A DNA stretch of 64,000 bases from positions 150,611,196 through 150,675,195 of the forward strand of contig JAYESD010000005.1 of NCBI GenBank assembly GCA_036927565.1, in the 5' to 3' direction. This DNA is from Tuctoria greenei. Lineage: Eukaryota; Streptophyta; Magnoliopsida; Poales; Poaceae. Shown here in pieces: positions 1 through 10,169 of the stretch. The position numbers and the translations under genes are program-made. The first letter of the stretch is position 1, and every line of letters begins with the position of its first letter. The notes below the pieces were generated by a model. The model had not been told where the DNA came from, did not search any database, and saw only the letters and a program-made list of their open reading frames with translations.

Positions 1-1615
1 TTCGTTACCGTCCGCGGCGTCGAACTCCTGGTCTTGCGGCGGCTCCGAGTTCTCCTCCGGAACTTGCTCTGAACCGCACACGCGTGCAAACAATCGTACA
101 AACAAAGCACGGATATATTAATACCTCATTCCCAAAAATAGTTGTATTAAATAGATCATGAGTGTTTATAGTTTTTGAGTGTTTATAATTTTTAGAAGAA
201 GAGTTGTTTTAACCGCAGTTCATATGTGAGAGTTTCATATTTTACAATATAGTGATTGGATTAATCTTCTAAAACAGGGATAAGTTGCTTGGGCTTAATG
301 CTCACGGTGGCATAAGAGCAAGTCTGAAATGGTCGAGTACAGGCCACTTGTCTGTGTTTAGCATGTAGATCAAGATTAACTTAATTGGGCTAATGAGTAT
401 TGACTAATGACTGCATGATTAGTCCTTTTGCTACTGTGGGTACTTAGATTTTACGGCTGGACAGCAAGCAGCGTTGCTGCCGCCTGGGATTGAATCTGGG
501 CCACAATTGCTAATGAGGGGTTAGATAAACATGGGCCGAATGGGTGCTGGTGCAGGAGCGTGATGTACTTGGGCCCAGCAGTATAAACTACCGTATGTCT
601 ACAGCCAAGGCCAACCAATCAGAAGAGAGCAAGCACGGGGCTTCTTCTTCCTCCCGTCAAACAGCTATGGCAGCTCGGGAAGCTTCGTCCAGGGAGCAGA
701 AAAGCGCAAGAGGGTGGCCCCAAGGTGGGGGAATCGCGTGCGCAGCGTCTGGCTCGCCCGCAGTAAGTATTAGTTTGGGCAGAGGCGTACAGACTTGGGT
801 AGCTACCAGGAACGATGGCTCGTGGCCGGTGGCGCTCGCTGCTAGCACGAGAAGAGAAGAAAACTGCTCAGAAACATGTCGGGGAGGTGGAGACGACGGT
901 GTTGAGGCTTACCTTGAGCACAGCTAGGGCGGAAAAGGCCTCTCGGCGGTGGTTGACACGGCACCTCGTGTGCGGATGTTTGAGCTCGGATGGACGCCGT
1001 AAGACGAGGCTCACGGGCACTGGTTTATAGCCGGCCAGGAAGGGAAGAGAGGGGAGGTCGGCCAACGCTCACTGGGACAAGGTTAAAAGCGAGGTGACAC
1101 CTCTCTGCGGCCTTGTTCAAGTGGACGGAAGCTTGCGTGTACGGAAAACAACGAAAGACGAGACATCTTTTGACTGGTCGAGTGAGGAAGGAAGGATAAA
1201 CACGGTTAGGTTTTTATACTGCAGCTGAAGGTTGTAAGTGCTCGAGTAGATGAAGGAAGTAAATAAGTCGGACTGTGACCGAGAGCGCTGGTCGTTGCTT
1301 TGTGTGAGCGTGTGGTACTTCTGGTTGTCGACACTGGATTTGCAGTACGCGTGCACGCCGAATGGTCGGGCGGTGCATCGACTAGTGGATGGCGCGATGC
1401 GGCTGACGGGATGACACGGCCGTGGTTCGCGGGGCACAGACTATGAGGATATTAAGAGAAGTGCGGGCTGCTGTCGCAAGTGGACGATCCGCTAGTCATC
1501 TATTTTATTGATCTTGTTTTATATTCTTATTATTTTATTTAAATATTATTCTTATTTAGTCACTTGATTATTTTATAAACACGACTTATTAATTTACGAA
1601 AGACAGGATGTTACA
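1..1615 (-). repeat. 3' LTR of element A (partial)
   Basis: Matches 8555-10169 base for base without gaps, with about 14 substitutions. It ends at TGTTACA (1615), next to the polypurine tract. The remaining roughly 1.04 kb of this LTR, by comparison with the other copy, lies left of the window. Short open frames inside it occur in both copies and are not genes. Confidence 0.95.
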
Positions 1616-1630
1616 GATCTACCCCACTTA
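1616..1630 (-). other. Polypurine tract of element A
   Basis: On the minus strand a purine-rich AAGTGGGGTAGATC directly precedes the LTR start TGTAACATCC. This is the expected primer for plus-strand DNA synthesis. Confidence 0.7.
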
Positions 1631-1656
1631 AATTGAATCTCGTCCTCGAGATTCGG

Positions 1657-2451
1657 CTAATCTTCAAAGAGATGAGGAAACTCTGATCGCAAGGCATCTT
1701 CTCTCTCCCAAGTAGCTTCAGCTTCCGAATGCCTGCTCCACTGAACACGACAGAGGGTGACAGAACTTGTTCGTGTTCCTCGAGTAACGATATCCAAGAT
1801 CCTCATTGGCACCTCCTGGTAGCGCAGGTCATCCTGCAGGTCTAAAGTGTCTTGGACCACTTGTTTTTCAGGTAACCGCAGACATTTCCTTAGTTGAGAT
1901 ACGTGGAAGATATTGTGTACACCTGACATCTCTTCAGGTAGTTGAATCTTATACGCTACTGCTCCAATCCTTCCCAAAACCGGAAACGGTCCAATGTACC
2001 GCGGTGCCAACTTCCCGCGCACTTGAAACCTGCGCGTGCCGCGGATCGGTGATACTTTAAGATACACGTGATCCCCAATATCAAAAGTGAGTTCACGTCG
2101 TCTCTTGTCTGCATAGCTTTTCTGGCGTGACTGAGCTGCTTTCATATTGGCTCGGATCTCTGCTACTTTGTCTTCGGCTGCCACGATGAAGTCCGGGCGC
2201 TCCACCATACGGTCTCCCACTTCAGACCACATGAGCGGAGTCCTACACTTCCTTCCGTAGAGAGCTTCAAATGGAGACATCTTAATGCTGGTCTGAAAAC
2301 TGTTGTTGTAAGAGAACTCAGCATATGGTAGACTATCCTCCCAATCTTTACCGTAAGTAAGCACAGCGGCTCTTAACATGTCTTCTAAGATTTGATTGAT
2401 CCTTTCGGTCTGACCATCTGTTTGAGGGTGGTATGCTGTGCTAAAGTCCAA
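1657..2451 (-). CDS. Pol C-terminus of element A: integrase end plus chromodomain-like tail
   Basis: This continues the same reading frame as the pol ORF at 2470-5331 and is separated from it by a single TAG. It starts with the third catalytic region of integrase (HPQTDGQTERINQ, supplying the Glu of the DDE triad), then the GPY/F-type module (GKLAPRYIGPF) and HVSQLRKC. It ends in a chromodomain-like segment (VQWSRHSEAEATWEREDAL), the part thought to steer chromoviruses to particular chromatin. It closes about 40 bp before the 3' LTR. The TAG therefore separates the first two catalytic Asp residues of integrase from the Glu, so without readthrough this copy makes no complete integrase. Confidence 0.9.
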   Translation of the reverse strand: MDFSTAYHPQTDGQTERINQILEDMLRAAVLTYGKDWEDSLPYAEFSYNNSFQTSIKMSPFEALYGRKCRTPLMWSEVGDRMVERPDFIVAAEDKVAEIRANMKAAQSRQKSYADKRRRELTFDIGDHVYLKVSPIRGTRRFQVRGKLAPRYIGPFPVLGRIGAVAYKIQLPEEMSGVHNIFHVSQLRKCLRLPEKQVVQDTLDLQDDLRYQEVPMRILDIVTRGTRTSSVTLCRVQWSRHSEAEATWEREDALRSEFPHLFED

Positions 2452-2469
2452 TTTAGTGCCAAGTGCTTT

Positions 2470-5331
2470 CTAAAGACTTTTCCAAAATCTCGAGGTAAAC
2501 TGGGTACCTCGGTCTGAAACTATCCTTGAAGGTATACCATGGAGCTTCACGATACGATCTATGTATAACTTGGCCAGTTTGTCTCCACCATAGGTAGTGC
2601 GCACAGGAATAAAGTGTGAGATCTTTGTAAGGCGGTCAACCACTACCCATACGGAATCATTACTATTCTTGGTTCTTGGTAAGCCAGTGATGAAGTCCAT
2701 TCCTATCTCATCCCATTTCCACACTGGAATTGGTAACGGCTGAAGTAGGCCACTCGGCTTCTGATGTTCAGTTTTGATTCTCTTACATACATCACAACAG
2801 GCCACAAATCGAGCTACATCACCTTTCATGCCAACCCACCAATACTTCTCTTTGAGATCCAAGTACATCTTGGTAGCTCCAGGATGTATAGAGTATGCGG
2901 AGTTATGAGCTTCATCCATGATGGTGTTTCGGTAGTGACCTTGTGAAGGCACACACAACCGTTTCTTGAACCACAATATTCCATTCCTATCAACTCTAAA
3001 ATCTGGAGCTTTGTTTTCACCGGTCTGTCCCTTGATCTCCATCAACTTTTCATCCTCATGTTGCGCTTTCTTGATCTTCTCTTCGAGCATAGGCTGAACA
3101 CTAAGGTTGTAACTGCAAGTGTGGGGTATGACTCTTAGGTTCAACTTACACATCTCATCACATAGCTGTGGTATTTGTGTTACCAAGTGGTGGCAATAGG
3201 CTTTCCTGCTGAGGGCATCCGCTACCACATTGGCTTTACCCGGATGATAATGGATTTCCAAATCATAGTCCTTGATTAACTCCAACCATCTTCGTTGCCT
3301 CAGATTGAGATCTGACTGGGTAAAAATATACTTGAGACTCTTGTGATCTGTGTAAATCTCGCACTTGTTTCCAATTAGATAGTGTCTCCAAATCTTCAAG
3401 GCATGTACTACTGCACCTAACTCCAAGTCATGTGTTGGGTAGTTCTGCTCGTGTGGCTTTAGCTGACGAGATGCATATGCTACTACTCGTCCTTCTTGCA
3501 TTAGCACACATCTGAGTCCCCGTTTTGAAGCATCACAATAGATGACAAAGTTCTTATGAATATCTGGTAGGATCAACACAGGTGCAGTGGTTAGTCTTTG
3601 CTTTAACTCACAAAAACTCTGTTCGCAAGCTTCAGTCCAAATGAACTTCTTGTCCTTCTTGAGCAATTCTGTCATTGGTCGAGCAAGCTTAGAGAATCCT
3701 TCAATGAATCTGCGGTAGTATCCGGCTAAACCGAGAAAACTACGAATCTGCTTAACTGATGTCGGTTGCTCCCAAGATGACACATCTTCAACTTTCTTTG
3801 GATCCACTGCAACTCCTTCAGCTGTGAGAACATGTCCAAGGAAACTAACCTTCCTTAACCAAAACTCACATTTGCTAAACTTGGCATACAAATGGTGACT
3901 TCGGAGTCGTTCCAAGACAACACGCAGGTGTTGCGCATGTTCTTCTTCACTGCGTGAATAGACCAGAATGTCATCAATGAAGACAACAACAAACCTGTCT
4001 AGTTCTTGCATGAACACTCGGTTCATCAAGGTCATAAAGTAAGCTGGAGCATTGGTTAGTCCAAAGGACATCACTGTGTGCTCAAACTGTCCATAGCGAG
4101 TCACAAATGCAGTCTTGGGTATATCCTCAGGCCTGATCCTCACTTGATTGTATCCAGATCTCAAGTCAATCTTTGAGAAGAACTTAGCTCCCTTCAACTG
4201 GTCAAACAAATCATCTATCCGAGGTAGAGGATACTTGTTTTTGATGGTCATCGCATTAAGATCTCGATAGTCCGTACATAGCCTCTTGCTTTTATCCTTC
4301 TTTTCTACAAAGAGGACCGGTGCAGCCCATGGTGATGCACTACGTCTAATATATCCCTTTTCTTGCAGCTCATCTAACTGCTTCTTTAACTCTGCTAGTT
4401 CTGGGGAAGCCATCCTATAAGGTCTCTTAGCAATTGGGGCAGTTCCGGGAACTAGTTCAATGGAGAACTCAATTTCTCTTTCTGGTGGCATGCCTGGTAA
4501 TTCTTCTGGAAACACATCAGCATACTCTCTGATTACTGGTATTCCTTGAAGTGTTGTAACCTTCATGTGATTTATCATTGGTTCTGATATACTAGGTTGG
4601 ACATGACATGTGATAGTCTTTCCTTCATGGTTGGTCACCGTCAACAACCTTTCTGCACAAGTTATGGTTCCTTTGCACTTGACCAACCAATCCATGCCAA
4701 GGATCACATCAATTCCATGGGAGTCAAGCACTACTAGGTTGACTAAGAATACTACCACACTTAGATTCAAAGGGATATGGTTAACTCCTAGATGGCAGGG
4801 TATATAACCTCCCGGTGATTTGGTTATTAAAGGCCTCTTAAGGGCCACCGCTGATATATCATTCGACTCAATGAAGTGTGATGATATGAACGAGTGTGAT
4901 GCACCAGAATCAAATAGCACTGAAGCTAAGACTGACTGAACCAAAAACTCACCGAGTAACACTCCTGGTGCTGCATCTGCCTCCTCGGTGTAGACGTGGT
5001 TCACTGTGGCTTTTCCGAAGGTCGGTGGCGTCCTAGAGGGTGGTCCACGACTTCCTCCAGCTGGATGCCTTGGTCCATTAACTGAGTTGGAGAACGTTGA
5101 GGCTGCTGGTTTATTTTTGTAGGGACAATAAGGAGAAATGTGACCAGGCTCACGACAATTGTAACAAATCCTCTGGTCACCCATTCGACTCACTCCAGAT
5201 TGTTGGGGTTTGAAGGAACCTTGAGGTTTGGCAGAGTGCATTGGCTGTCTGAATGTGGTGGATGGTGCCCTGTTGGAAACTCCACTCTGGGTCATCTGAC
5301 CTGAGTAAGTTGGCTGTTGCTGCCTCGGCAT
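2470..5331 (-). CDS. Gag zinc knuckle - protease - RT - RNase H - integrase N-terminus of element A
   Basis: A 953-residue frame. It shows a CCHC knuckle (CYNCREPGHISPYC, about residues 56-69), a retropepsin motif DSGAS at 141, and RT with FIDDIL at 451-456, so the catalytic aspartates are kept. RNase H follows at about 585-695 (YCDAS, TDHKSLKYIF, ADALSRK). Then come integrase with its zinc-binding segment (HPGATKMY...CDVC), first Asp in MDFITGL and second Asp in VSDRGTQF. The frame stops at a TAG (2470-2472) and reopens in the same frame at once. Upstream it is also in frame with gag, which ends at a TAG at 5386-5388. The Met at 5331 is merely the first after that stop, not a likely real start: the original product was one gag-pol polyprotein. 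Confidence 0.93.
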   Translation of the reverse strand: MPRQQQPTYSGQMTQSGVSNRAPSTTFRQPMHSAKPQGSFKPQQSGVSRMGDQRICYNCREPGHISPYCPYKNKPAASTFSNSVNGPRHPAGGSRGPPSRTPPTFGKATVNHVYTEEADAAPGVLLGEFLVQSVLASVLFDSGASHSFISSHFIESNDISAVALKRPLITKSPGGYIPCHLGVNHIPLNLSVVVFLVNLVVLDSHGIDVILGMDWLVKCKGTITCAERLLTVTNHEGKTITCHVQPSISEPMINHMKVTTLQGIPVIREYADVFPEELPGMPPEREIEFSIELVPGTAPIAKRPYRMASPELAELKKQLDELQEKGYIRRSASPWAAPVLFVEKKDKSKRLCTDYRDLNAMTIKNKYPLPRIDDLFDQLKGAKFFSKIDLRSGYNQVRIRPEDIPKTAFVTRYGQFEHTVMSFGLTNAPAYFMTLMNRVFMQELDRFVVVFIDDILVYSRSEEEHAQHLRVVLERLRSHHLYAKFSKCEFWLRKVSFLGHVLTAEGVAVDPKKVEDVSSWEQPTSVKQIRSFLGLAGYYRRFIEGFSKLARPMTELLKKDKKFIWTEACEQSFCELKQRLTTAPVLILPDIHKNFVIYCDASKRGLRCVLMQEGRVVAYASRQLKPHEQNYPTHDLELGAVVHALKIWRHYLIGNKCEIYTDHKSLKYIFTQSDLNLRQRRWLELIKDYDLEIHYHPGKANVVADALSRKAYCHHLVTQIPQLCDEMCKLNLRVIPHTCSYNLSVQPMLEEKIKKAQHEDEKLMEIKGQTGENKAPDFRVDRNGILWFKKRLCVPSQGHYRNTIMDEAHNSAYSIHPGATKMYLDLKEKYWWVGMKGDVARFVACCDVCKRIKTEHQKPSGLLQPLPIPVWKWDEIGMDFITGLPRTKNSNDSVWVVVDRLTKISHFIPVRTTYGGDKLAKLYIDRIVKLHGIPSRIVSDRGTQFTSRFWKSL

Positions 5332-5385
5332 AGAGTAAGCAAACTGTTGGGTCCGCTGTCCAGAATAAGCCGGTTGATAAGTCTT

Positions 5386-6258
5386 CTAAGACTTTGCTTG
5401 TTGGGACAATTTGTGACTCTCAAACTTCCTCTTCCTCTCCTGCATCTCATCCTTCTTATTTTTCTCTGTGATGATAGCTCTATTCACCATGGTGTTGAAA
5501 TTTGGGTAGACAGATGCTCCAACCAAGGTCTTAATCTCTGGATTAATGCCATGCAGGAAGGCATCCCGCTTCTTCTCATCAGTGTCCACGGTACTAGGGT
5601 CGTAGCGTGACAAGCTTGTGAAACTATGTAGGTATTCCATCATGGTCATACCTCCCTGGTGCAGATTCCTGAATTCCTCCTGGTTCATCTTCACCACACT
5701 GCTAGGAATGTGATGATCTCTGAACAGCCTTACAAACTCCTCCCATATCATGGTCTTGGCATCTGCATTCATATCTCTATAGCTCTGCCACCAAGCTAAA
5801 GCAGGTCCTCTCAATTGTTGCACTGCTAGCAGAACCTTATCCATCTCATTTGCATGTACAACCTCAAGCTTCATCTCGATCTCTCTCAACCAATCATCTG
5901 CTTCAATGGGATCATCAGATCCAGCAAATTTAGGTGGGTTCATCCTACTGAAGTCTGCGATCTGGTGGTTGCCCTGAGGTGCTGGCTGATGGTGGTTCAT
6001 GCCCAGATTGCCTTGAGCACCAAGTGTGTTCGTCAGCATCTCAAGAAGTCGAGTCTGACGGTCCAAGATAGCAGTCGAGTCATAAACGGGCGCTTGTGGA
6101 GGTGGTGGCGGTGGTGGTAGTGGTGCTGCGGGTGTACTGTTCGCCGACTCTTCTGGTTGTTCTCCGCCCGGAAGGATTGGGGCATTTTGATCAGGGAGAT
6201 TTTGGTTCACTTCCTGCCCTATCCTACCTCGGTTCGTACGGCGAGACATCTGTGACAA
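5386..6258 (-). CDS. Gag N-terminal part (capsid) of element A
   Basis: 290 residues from an ATG at 6258. A low-complexity Pro-rich stretch near residues 45-55 is followed by a Retrotrans_gag-type capsid domain (ADDWLREIEMKLEVV, GPALAWWQSYRD, REEFRNL-type helices, LHGINPEIKTLVG). The frame ends at a TAG after QQAKS, yet the same frame stays open beyond it into the zinc knuckle, protease and pol. The TAG is therefore either a nonsense mutation or, less likely, a readthrough site. The ATG lies 233 nt downstream of the ORF0 stop, across an AT-rich spacer. Confidence 0.9.
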   Translation of the reverse strand: MSQMSRRTNRGRIGQEVNQNLPDQNAPILPGGEQPEESANSTPAAPLPPPPPPPQAPVYDSTAILDRQTRLLEMLTNTLGAQGNLGMNHHQPAPQGNHQIADFSRMNPPKFAGSDDPIEADDWLREIEMKLEVVHANEMDKVLLAVQQLRGPALAWWQSYRDMNADAKTMIWEEFVRLFRDHHIPSSVVKMNQEEFRNLHQGGMTMMEYLHSFTSLSRYDPSTVDTDEKKRDAFLHGINPEIKTLVGASVYPNFNTMVNRAIITEKNKKDEMQERKRKFESHKLSQQAKS

Positions 6259-6491
6259 GGAGGGTGAGTATTAGCCAACAGTTGATTTTAATAACATTGC
6301 TTTACTTAAGGATAATATTCATTATTTATCGATGTGCTTCTATATATACACATATCAATATATATATTATTATTATATATACCATACAAATCACACAAAC
6401 ATCAAGTATTGCAAGCAACACACCAAGCATTCATTCATTAAGGAAACAGGTACATGATACAATAGGACATGTCGTCCCTAGGTCTGTCCCC
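6259..6491 (-). other. AT-rich spacer between ORF0 and gag of element A
   Basis: 233 bp with no ORF, containing a TA-rich stretch at about 6340-6385. It could hold signals for gag translation after ORF0 (reinitiation or splicing), but I see no clear splice pair or structure. Confidence 0.4.
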
Positions 6492-7352
6492 TTAAGGATC
6501 AGCCGGGACCTCTGCCTGACTACTGGGTCCTGCGGTGTGATCTTCAGGATCTTCCTCTTCACCTCCACGAGGCGATGTTGGAGGGGTGAGTGGCACAGGC
6601 TCACGAATCCTCCTACGAGGGCTAGACAGGTGATACATTGGAACTCCTTCCAGGATAAGCGGTTCAGCAGTTGTGATGGCTTGGCGGTCTTTGCGCTTGG
6701 CTCGCTCCACGAGGTAGACACCCCTAAGTAGCTGGTTGTGGCGGTCTTCCTGCTCCCTGAGATTCTCCTCGACTAGGGCAACACGGCTTTCGGCGCTAGC
6801 AGTACGGGCGTCAGCCTTTGCTAATGCTAGTTTAGCTTTCCGCCAACGAGTTTCCAATGCCTCCGCGCGCTTGATGAGGGTCTTCACACACTGGTTCTGC
6901 AGGTCGCACAAGTCGTCCAAGCTCAACAAGTAGCCGGACATAGCAACAATGGTGGGATCATCTTCAGTAGACCCAAGGCCTTCCAGGTTGCGGATCCTTG
7001 CTGTCCAGGCAGGACGAGTACGATCCAGTGGTGGGAAATACTTCATGGGTGTGGAACCCAGATGCCAGTCAAACATGTGGCACAGGTACTTCAGAGCTTT
7101 GCGGGCAACAAGCTGACAAGTGTCTTTCATGCGGCATCCAGTAGCGGTGACGTTCCATGGCTTCATCTCCAGGAATTTGTCACTGGCACCAATGTGCACC
7201 GTGACCTCACAACTTTCAGTTCCATGCTCCATAAACTCATGACCCACGTACTCCGGGCGATCCATAATACCAAGTCGGAAGGTTGCACCATAGAGCACCT
7301 TGGGGAAGCCATCTTCATTGATGCAGAAGGTAGTGATGCGATCGTCGGCCAT
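6492..7352 (-). CDS. ORF0 of element A: extra ORF between primer site and gag
   Basis: An intact 286-residue frame from the ATG at 7352. A slightly longer frame upstream lacks an ATG. Residues about 1-140 look globular (PEYVGHEF, CEVTVHIG, KPWNVTATG, ARKALKYLCH, TPMKYFPPL). Residues about 145-225 form an Ala/Lys/Glu-rich heptad pattern, a likely coiled coil. A Pro/acidic tail holds EEEDPE near 265-270. I recognise no family and see no signal peptide, membrane segment or catalytic motif. It lies 145 nt from the primer site on the same strand as gag-pol, so it would be the first ORF on the genomic transcript. Similar, decayed frames occupy the same place in elements B (27408-28582) and C (50923-51720). 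Extra ORFs upstream of gag are known for Tat/Ogre elements; I know of none characterised in Tekay-like ones. Function is unknown; a structural or chaperone-like partner of Gag is only a guess. Confidence 0.8.
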   Translation of the reverse strand: MADDRITTFCINEDGFPKVLYGATFRLGIMDRPEYVGHEFMEHGTESCEVTVHIGASDKFLEMKPWNVTATGCRMKDTCQLVARKALKYLCHMFDWHLGSTPMKYFPPLDRTRPAWTARIRNLEGLGSTEDDPTIVAMSGYLLSLDDLCDLQNQCVKTLIKRAEALETRWRKAKLALAKADARTASAESRVALVEENLREQEDRHNQLLRGVYLVERAKRKDRQAITTAEPLILEGVPMYHLSSPRRRIREPVPLTPPTSPRGGEEEDPEDHTAGPSSQAEVPADP

Positions 7353-7496
7353 CTGGCTCAGAACATGGCACAAGGATTAGTTAAGAGCAAAAACTATCAC
7401 CAAGGCTCTAAAGTCCAATGGTTCCTATAGTAAAGTCAGTATACGGTCTCCTACGGTCACTTACGTACTAGGGTCCGCATCCTACAGCCAAGTAAA

Positions 7497-7508
7497 GCTC
7501 TGATACCA
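7497..7508 (-). other. Primer binding site of element A (initiator Met-tRNA type)
   Basis: Minus strand TGGTATCAGAGC, two bases inside the 5' LTR end. It is the standard complement of the 3' end of plant initiator Met-tRNA. It fixes the inner LTR boundary at 7511. Confidence 0.92.
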
Positions 7509-7510
7509 CT

Positions 7511-10169
7511 TGAAGCGTCCCGACCCGATGATCGGAACTAAACCTGTAATATAATACCAGAAACTAGGTTCGGTACAATATATTACAATCCAAGTGGAAC
7601 CAAATCATACAGAGCTTTATTACAGCGGAATAGTCTTATGGATAATAACGATAACAGCTAACAGGAACGCGATAATAGTCAACATTACGGAGGCGATTAG
7701 CTCCTCCTCGCACATGGTTCCACCTTCGCCACTTGAGTGCGGACGCGACCCTACTCGAAGTCCTCCGGCAGAAAGTCAGGATCCTCTGAAGATATTAGCA
7801 ACGTTTGAGTACGAAGGTACTCAGCAAGATATTAATGTGATGCACAAATAATAATGCAACCCAATGCAACCAAACGTCTCACCCAGAGACATCCATCATC
7901 TCAAACTCACAGTAGGTAGCTTGCTAGTTGTCAGGACCACACCATAACCCGTCTCTTACCGAGGACACGGCCAGTTCGAACGGATTTTACACTCTGCAGA
8001 GGTTGTACACAACACACACGCACAGAACTATCCAAAGATAGTTCGTCATAACCGACACCTAGTCGGAGCATCACCCTATACAGTCGCCCTCAAACCCAGG
8101 GTCATGACTCATATCAGTCCACACCCAAGAACCATCCACTGTGGACGACCGTCAAGGCTAGCCACTAGGATTAGGCTACGCCCTGCCCATACAGGATCAT
8201 GTGGGTATACTAAAGAAGTTAAGTGAGATGTCAAAACAACTCGGTCCTTAAGGTTCACCAGGGCAGCCACCATACACCAAGCCATAACTGTAAGTCTACC
8301 ACCACGGTAGCCTTACCCAATACCAACCCGTCTGCCCTAGTCTCAATATCCAGTCTGCCCTCACCCAATGTACCATCAACACCATCATCAACATCATGGC
8401 ATCATATTAATATGCAATCATAAAAATCAGCATGGCTTCTCTCTGTCACTCGAGTCACTAGTACTCACAAATGCAATAATATAGTATATTTGATAACAAC
8501 GGATAATCCTCACATAGGTGCAACATTACAAAGAAAGGGGCAATGCAACTTGCCTTCGTTACCGTCCGCGGCGTCTTACTCCTGGTCTTGCGGCGGCTCC
8601 GGGTTCTCCTCCGGAACTTGCTCTGAACCGCACACGCGTGCAAACAATCGTACAAACAAAGCACGGATATATTAATACCTCATTCCCAAAAATAGTTGTA
8701 TTAAATAGATCATGAGTGTTTATAGTTTTTGAGTGTTTATAATTTTTAGAAGAAGAGTTGTTTTAACCGCAGTTCATATGTGAGAGTTTCATATTTTACA
8801 ATATAGTGATTGGATTAATCTTCTAAAACAGGGATAAGTTGCTTGGGCTTAATGCTCACGGTGGCATAAGAGCAAGTCTGAAATGGTCGAGTACAGGCCA
8901 CTTGTCTGTGTTTAGCATGTAGATCAAGATTAACTTAATTGGGCTAATGAGTATTGACTAATGACTGCATGATTAGTCCTTTTGCAACTGTGGGTACTTA
9001 GATTTTACGGCTGGACAGCAAGCAGCGTTGCTGCTGCCTGGGATTGAATCTGGGCCACAATTGCTAATGAGGGGTTAGATAAACATGGGCCGAATGGGTG
9101 CTGGTGCAGGAGCGTGATGTACTTGGGCCCAGCAGTATAAACTACCGTATGTCTACAGCCAAGGCCAACCAATCAGAAGAGAGCAAGCACGGGGCTTCTT
9201 CTTCCTCCCGTCAAACAGCTATGGCAGCTCGGGAAGCTTCGTCCAGGGAGCAGAAAAGCGCAAGAGGGTGGCTCCAAGGTGGGGGAATCGCGTGCGCAGC
9301 GTCTGGCTCGCCCACAGTAAGTATTAGTTTGGGCAGAGGCGTACAGACTTGGGTAGCTACCAGGAACGATGGCTCGTGGCCGGTGGCGCTCGCTGCTAGC
9401 GCGAGAAGAGAAGAAAACTGCTCAGGAACATGTCGGGGAGGTGGAGACGACGGTGTTGAGGCTTACCTTGAGCACAGCTAGGGCGGAAAAGGCCTCTCGG
9501 CGGTGGTTGACACGGCACCTCGTGTGCGGATGTTTGAGCTCGGATGGACGCCGTAAGACGAGGCTCACGGGCACTGGTTTATAGCCGGCCAGGAAGGGAA
9601 GAGAGGGGAGGTCGGCCAACGCTCACTGGGACAAGGTTAAAAGCGAGGTGACACCTCTCTGCGGCCTTGTTCAAGTGGACGGAAGCTTGTGTGTACGGAA
9701 AACAACGAAAGACGAGACATCTTTTGACTGGTCGAGTGAGGAAGGAAGGATAAAGACGGTTAGGTTTTTATACTGCAGCTGAAGGTTGTAAGTGCTCGAG
9801 TAGATGAAGGAAGTACATAAGTCGGACTGTGACCGAGAGCGCTGGTCGTTGCTTTGTGTGAGCGTGTGGTACTTCTGGTTGTCGACACTGGATTTGCAGT
9901 ACGCGTGCACGCCGAATGGTCGGGCGGTGCATCGACTAGTGGATGGCGCGATGCGGCTGACGGGATGACACGGCCGTGGTTCGTGGGGCACAGACTATGA
10001 GGATATTAAGAGAAGTGCGGGCTGCTGTCGCAAGTGGACGATCCGCTAGTCATCTATTTTATTGATCTTGTTTTATATTCTTATTATTTTATTTAAATAT
10101 TATTCTTATTTAGTCACTTGATTATTTTATAAACACGACTTATTAATTTACGAAAGACAGGATGTTACA
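7511..10169 (-). repeat. 5' LTR of element A
   Basis: A 2659 bp LTR running TGAAGCGTCC...GATGTTACA on the plus strand, that is TG...CA. Its outer 1615 bp duplicate 1-1615. The inner 1044 bp (7511-8554) has no second copy in the window. On the right it abuts coding sequence of the Tat antisense gene, which marks the insertion point. No credible ORF is present. Confidence 0.93.
9766..9774 (-). promoter_or_regulatory. Candidate TATA box in 5' LTR of element A
   Basis: Minus-strand GTATAAAAA about 395 bp into the LTR. A second candidate, CTATAAAC, lies at 9577-9584. Which one is used cannot be told from sequence. Both occur in the other LTR copy. Confidence 0.4.

Larger units (their letters stand above)
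1..10169 (-). mobile_element. Element A: young Tekay-like Ty3/gypsy chromovirus (left LTR cut by window edge)
   Basis: The element reads on the minus strand: 5' LTR 7511-10169, tRNA-iMet primer site, ORF0, gag, pol with C-terminal chromodomain-like segment, polypurine tract, then the 3' LTR at 1-1615. The two LTR copies align over 1615 bp without a gap and differ at about 14 sites by eye, mostly transitions, so the insertion is recent. LTR ends are TG...CA. It sits inside the antisense gene of the Tat-lineage element to its right. The target-site duplication cannot be checked because the left end is outside the window. Lineage rests on pol domain order, the initiator-Met primer site and the chromodomain-like tail; a related chromovirus lineage is possible. 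Confidence 0.92.

Noticed and set aside
544..1030. Short ORFs at 544-927 and 815-1030, repeated at 9098-9481 and 9369-9584
   Set aside because: They recur only because both LTRs of element A contain them. No domain, opposite to the element strand, changed by ordinary LTR substitutions.
6096..6731. 211-residue plus-strand ORF opposite gag and ORF0 of element A
   Set aside because: Shadow of two well-supported minus-strand genes and the AT-rich spacer; its composition (VVVVV, IIIY runs) follows from the opposite strand.
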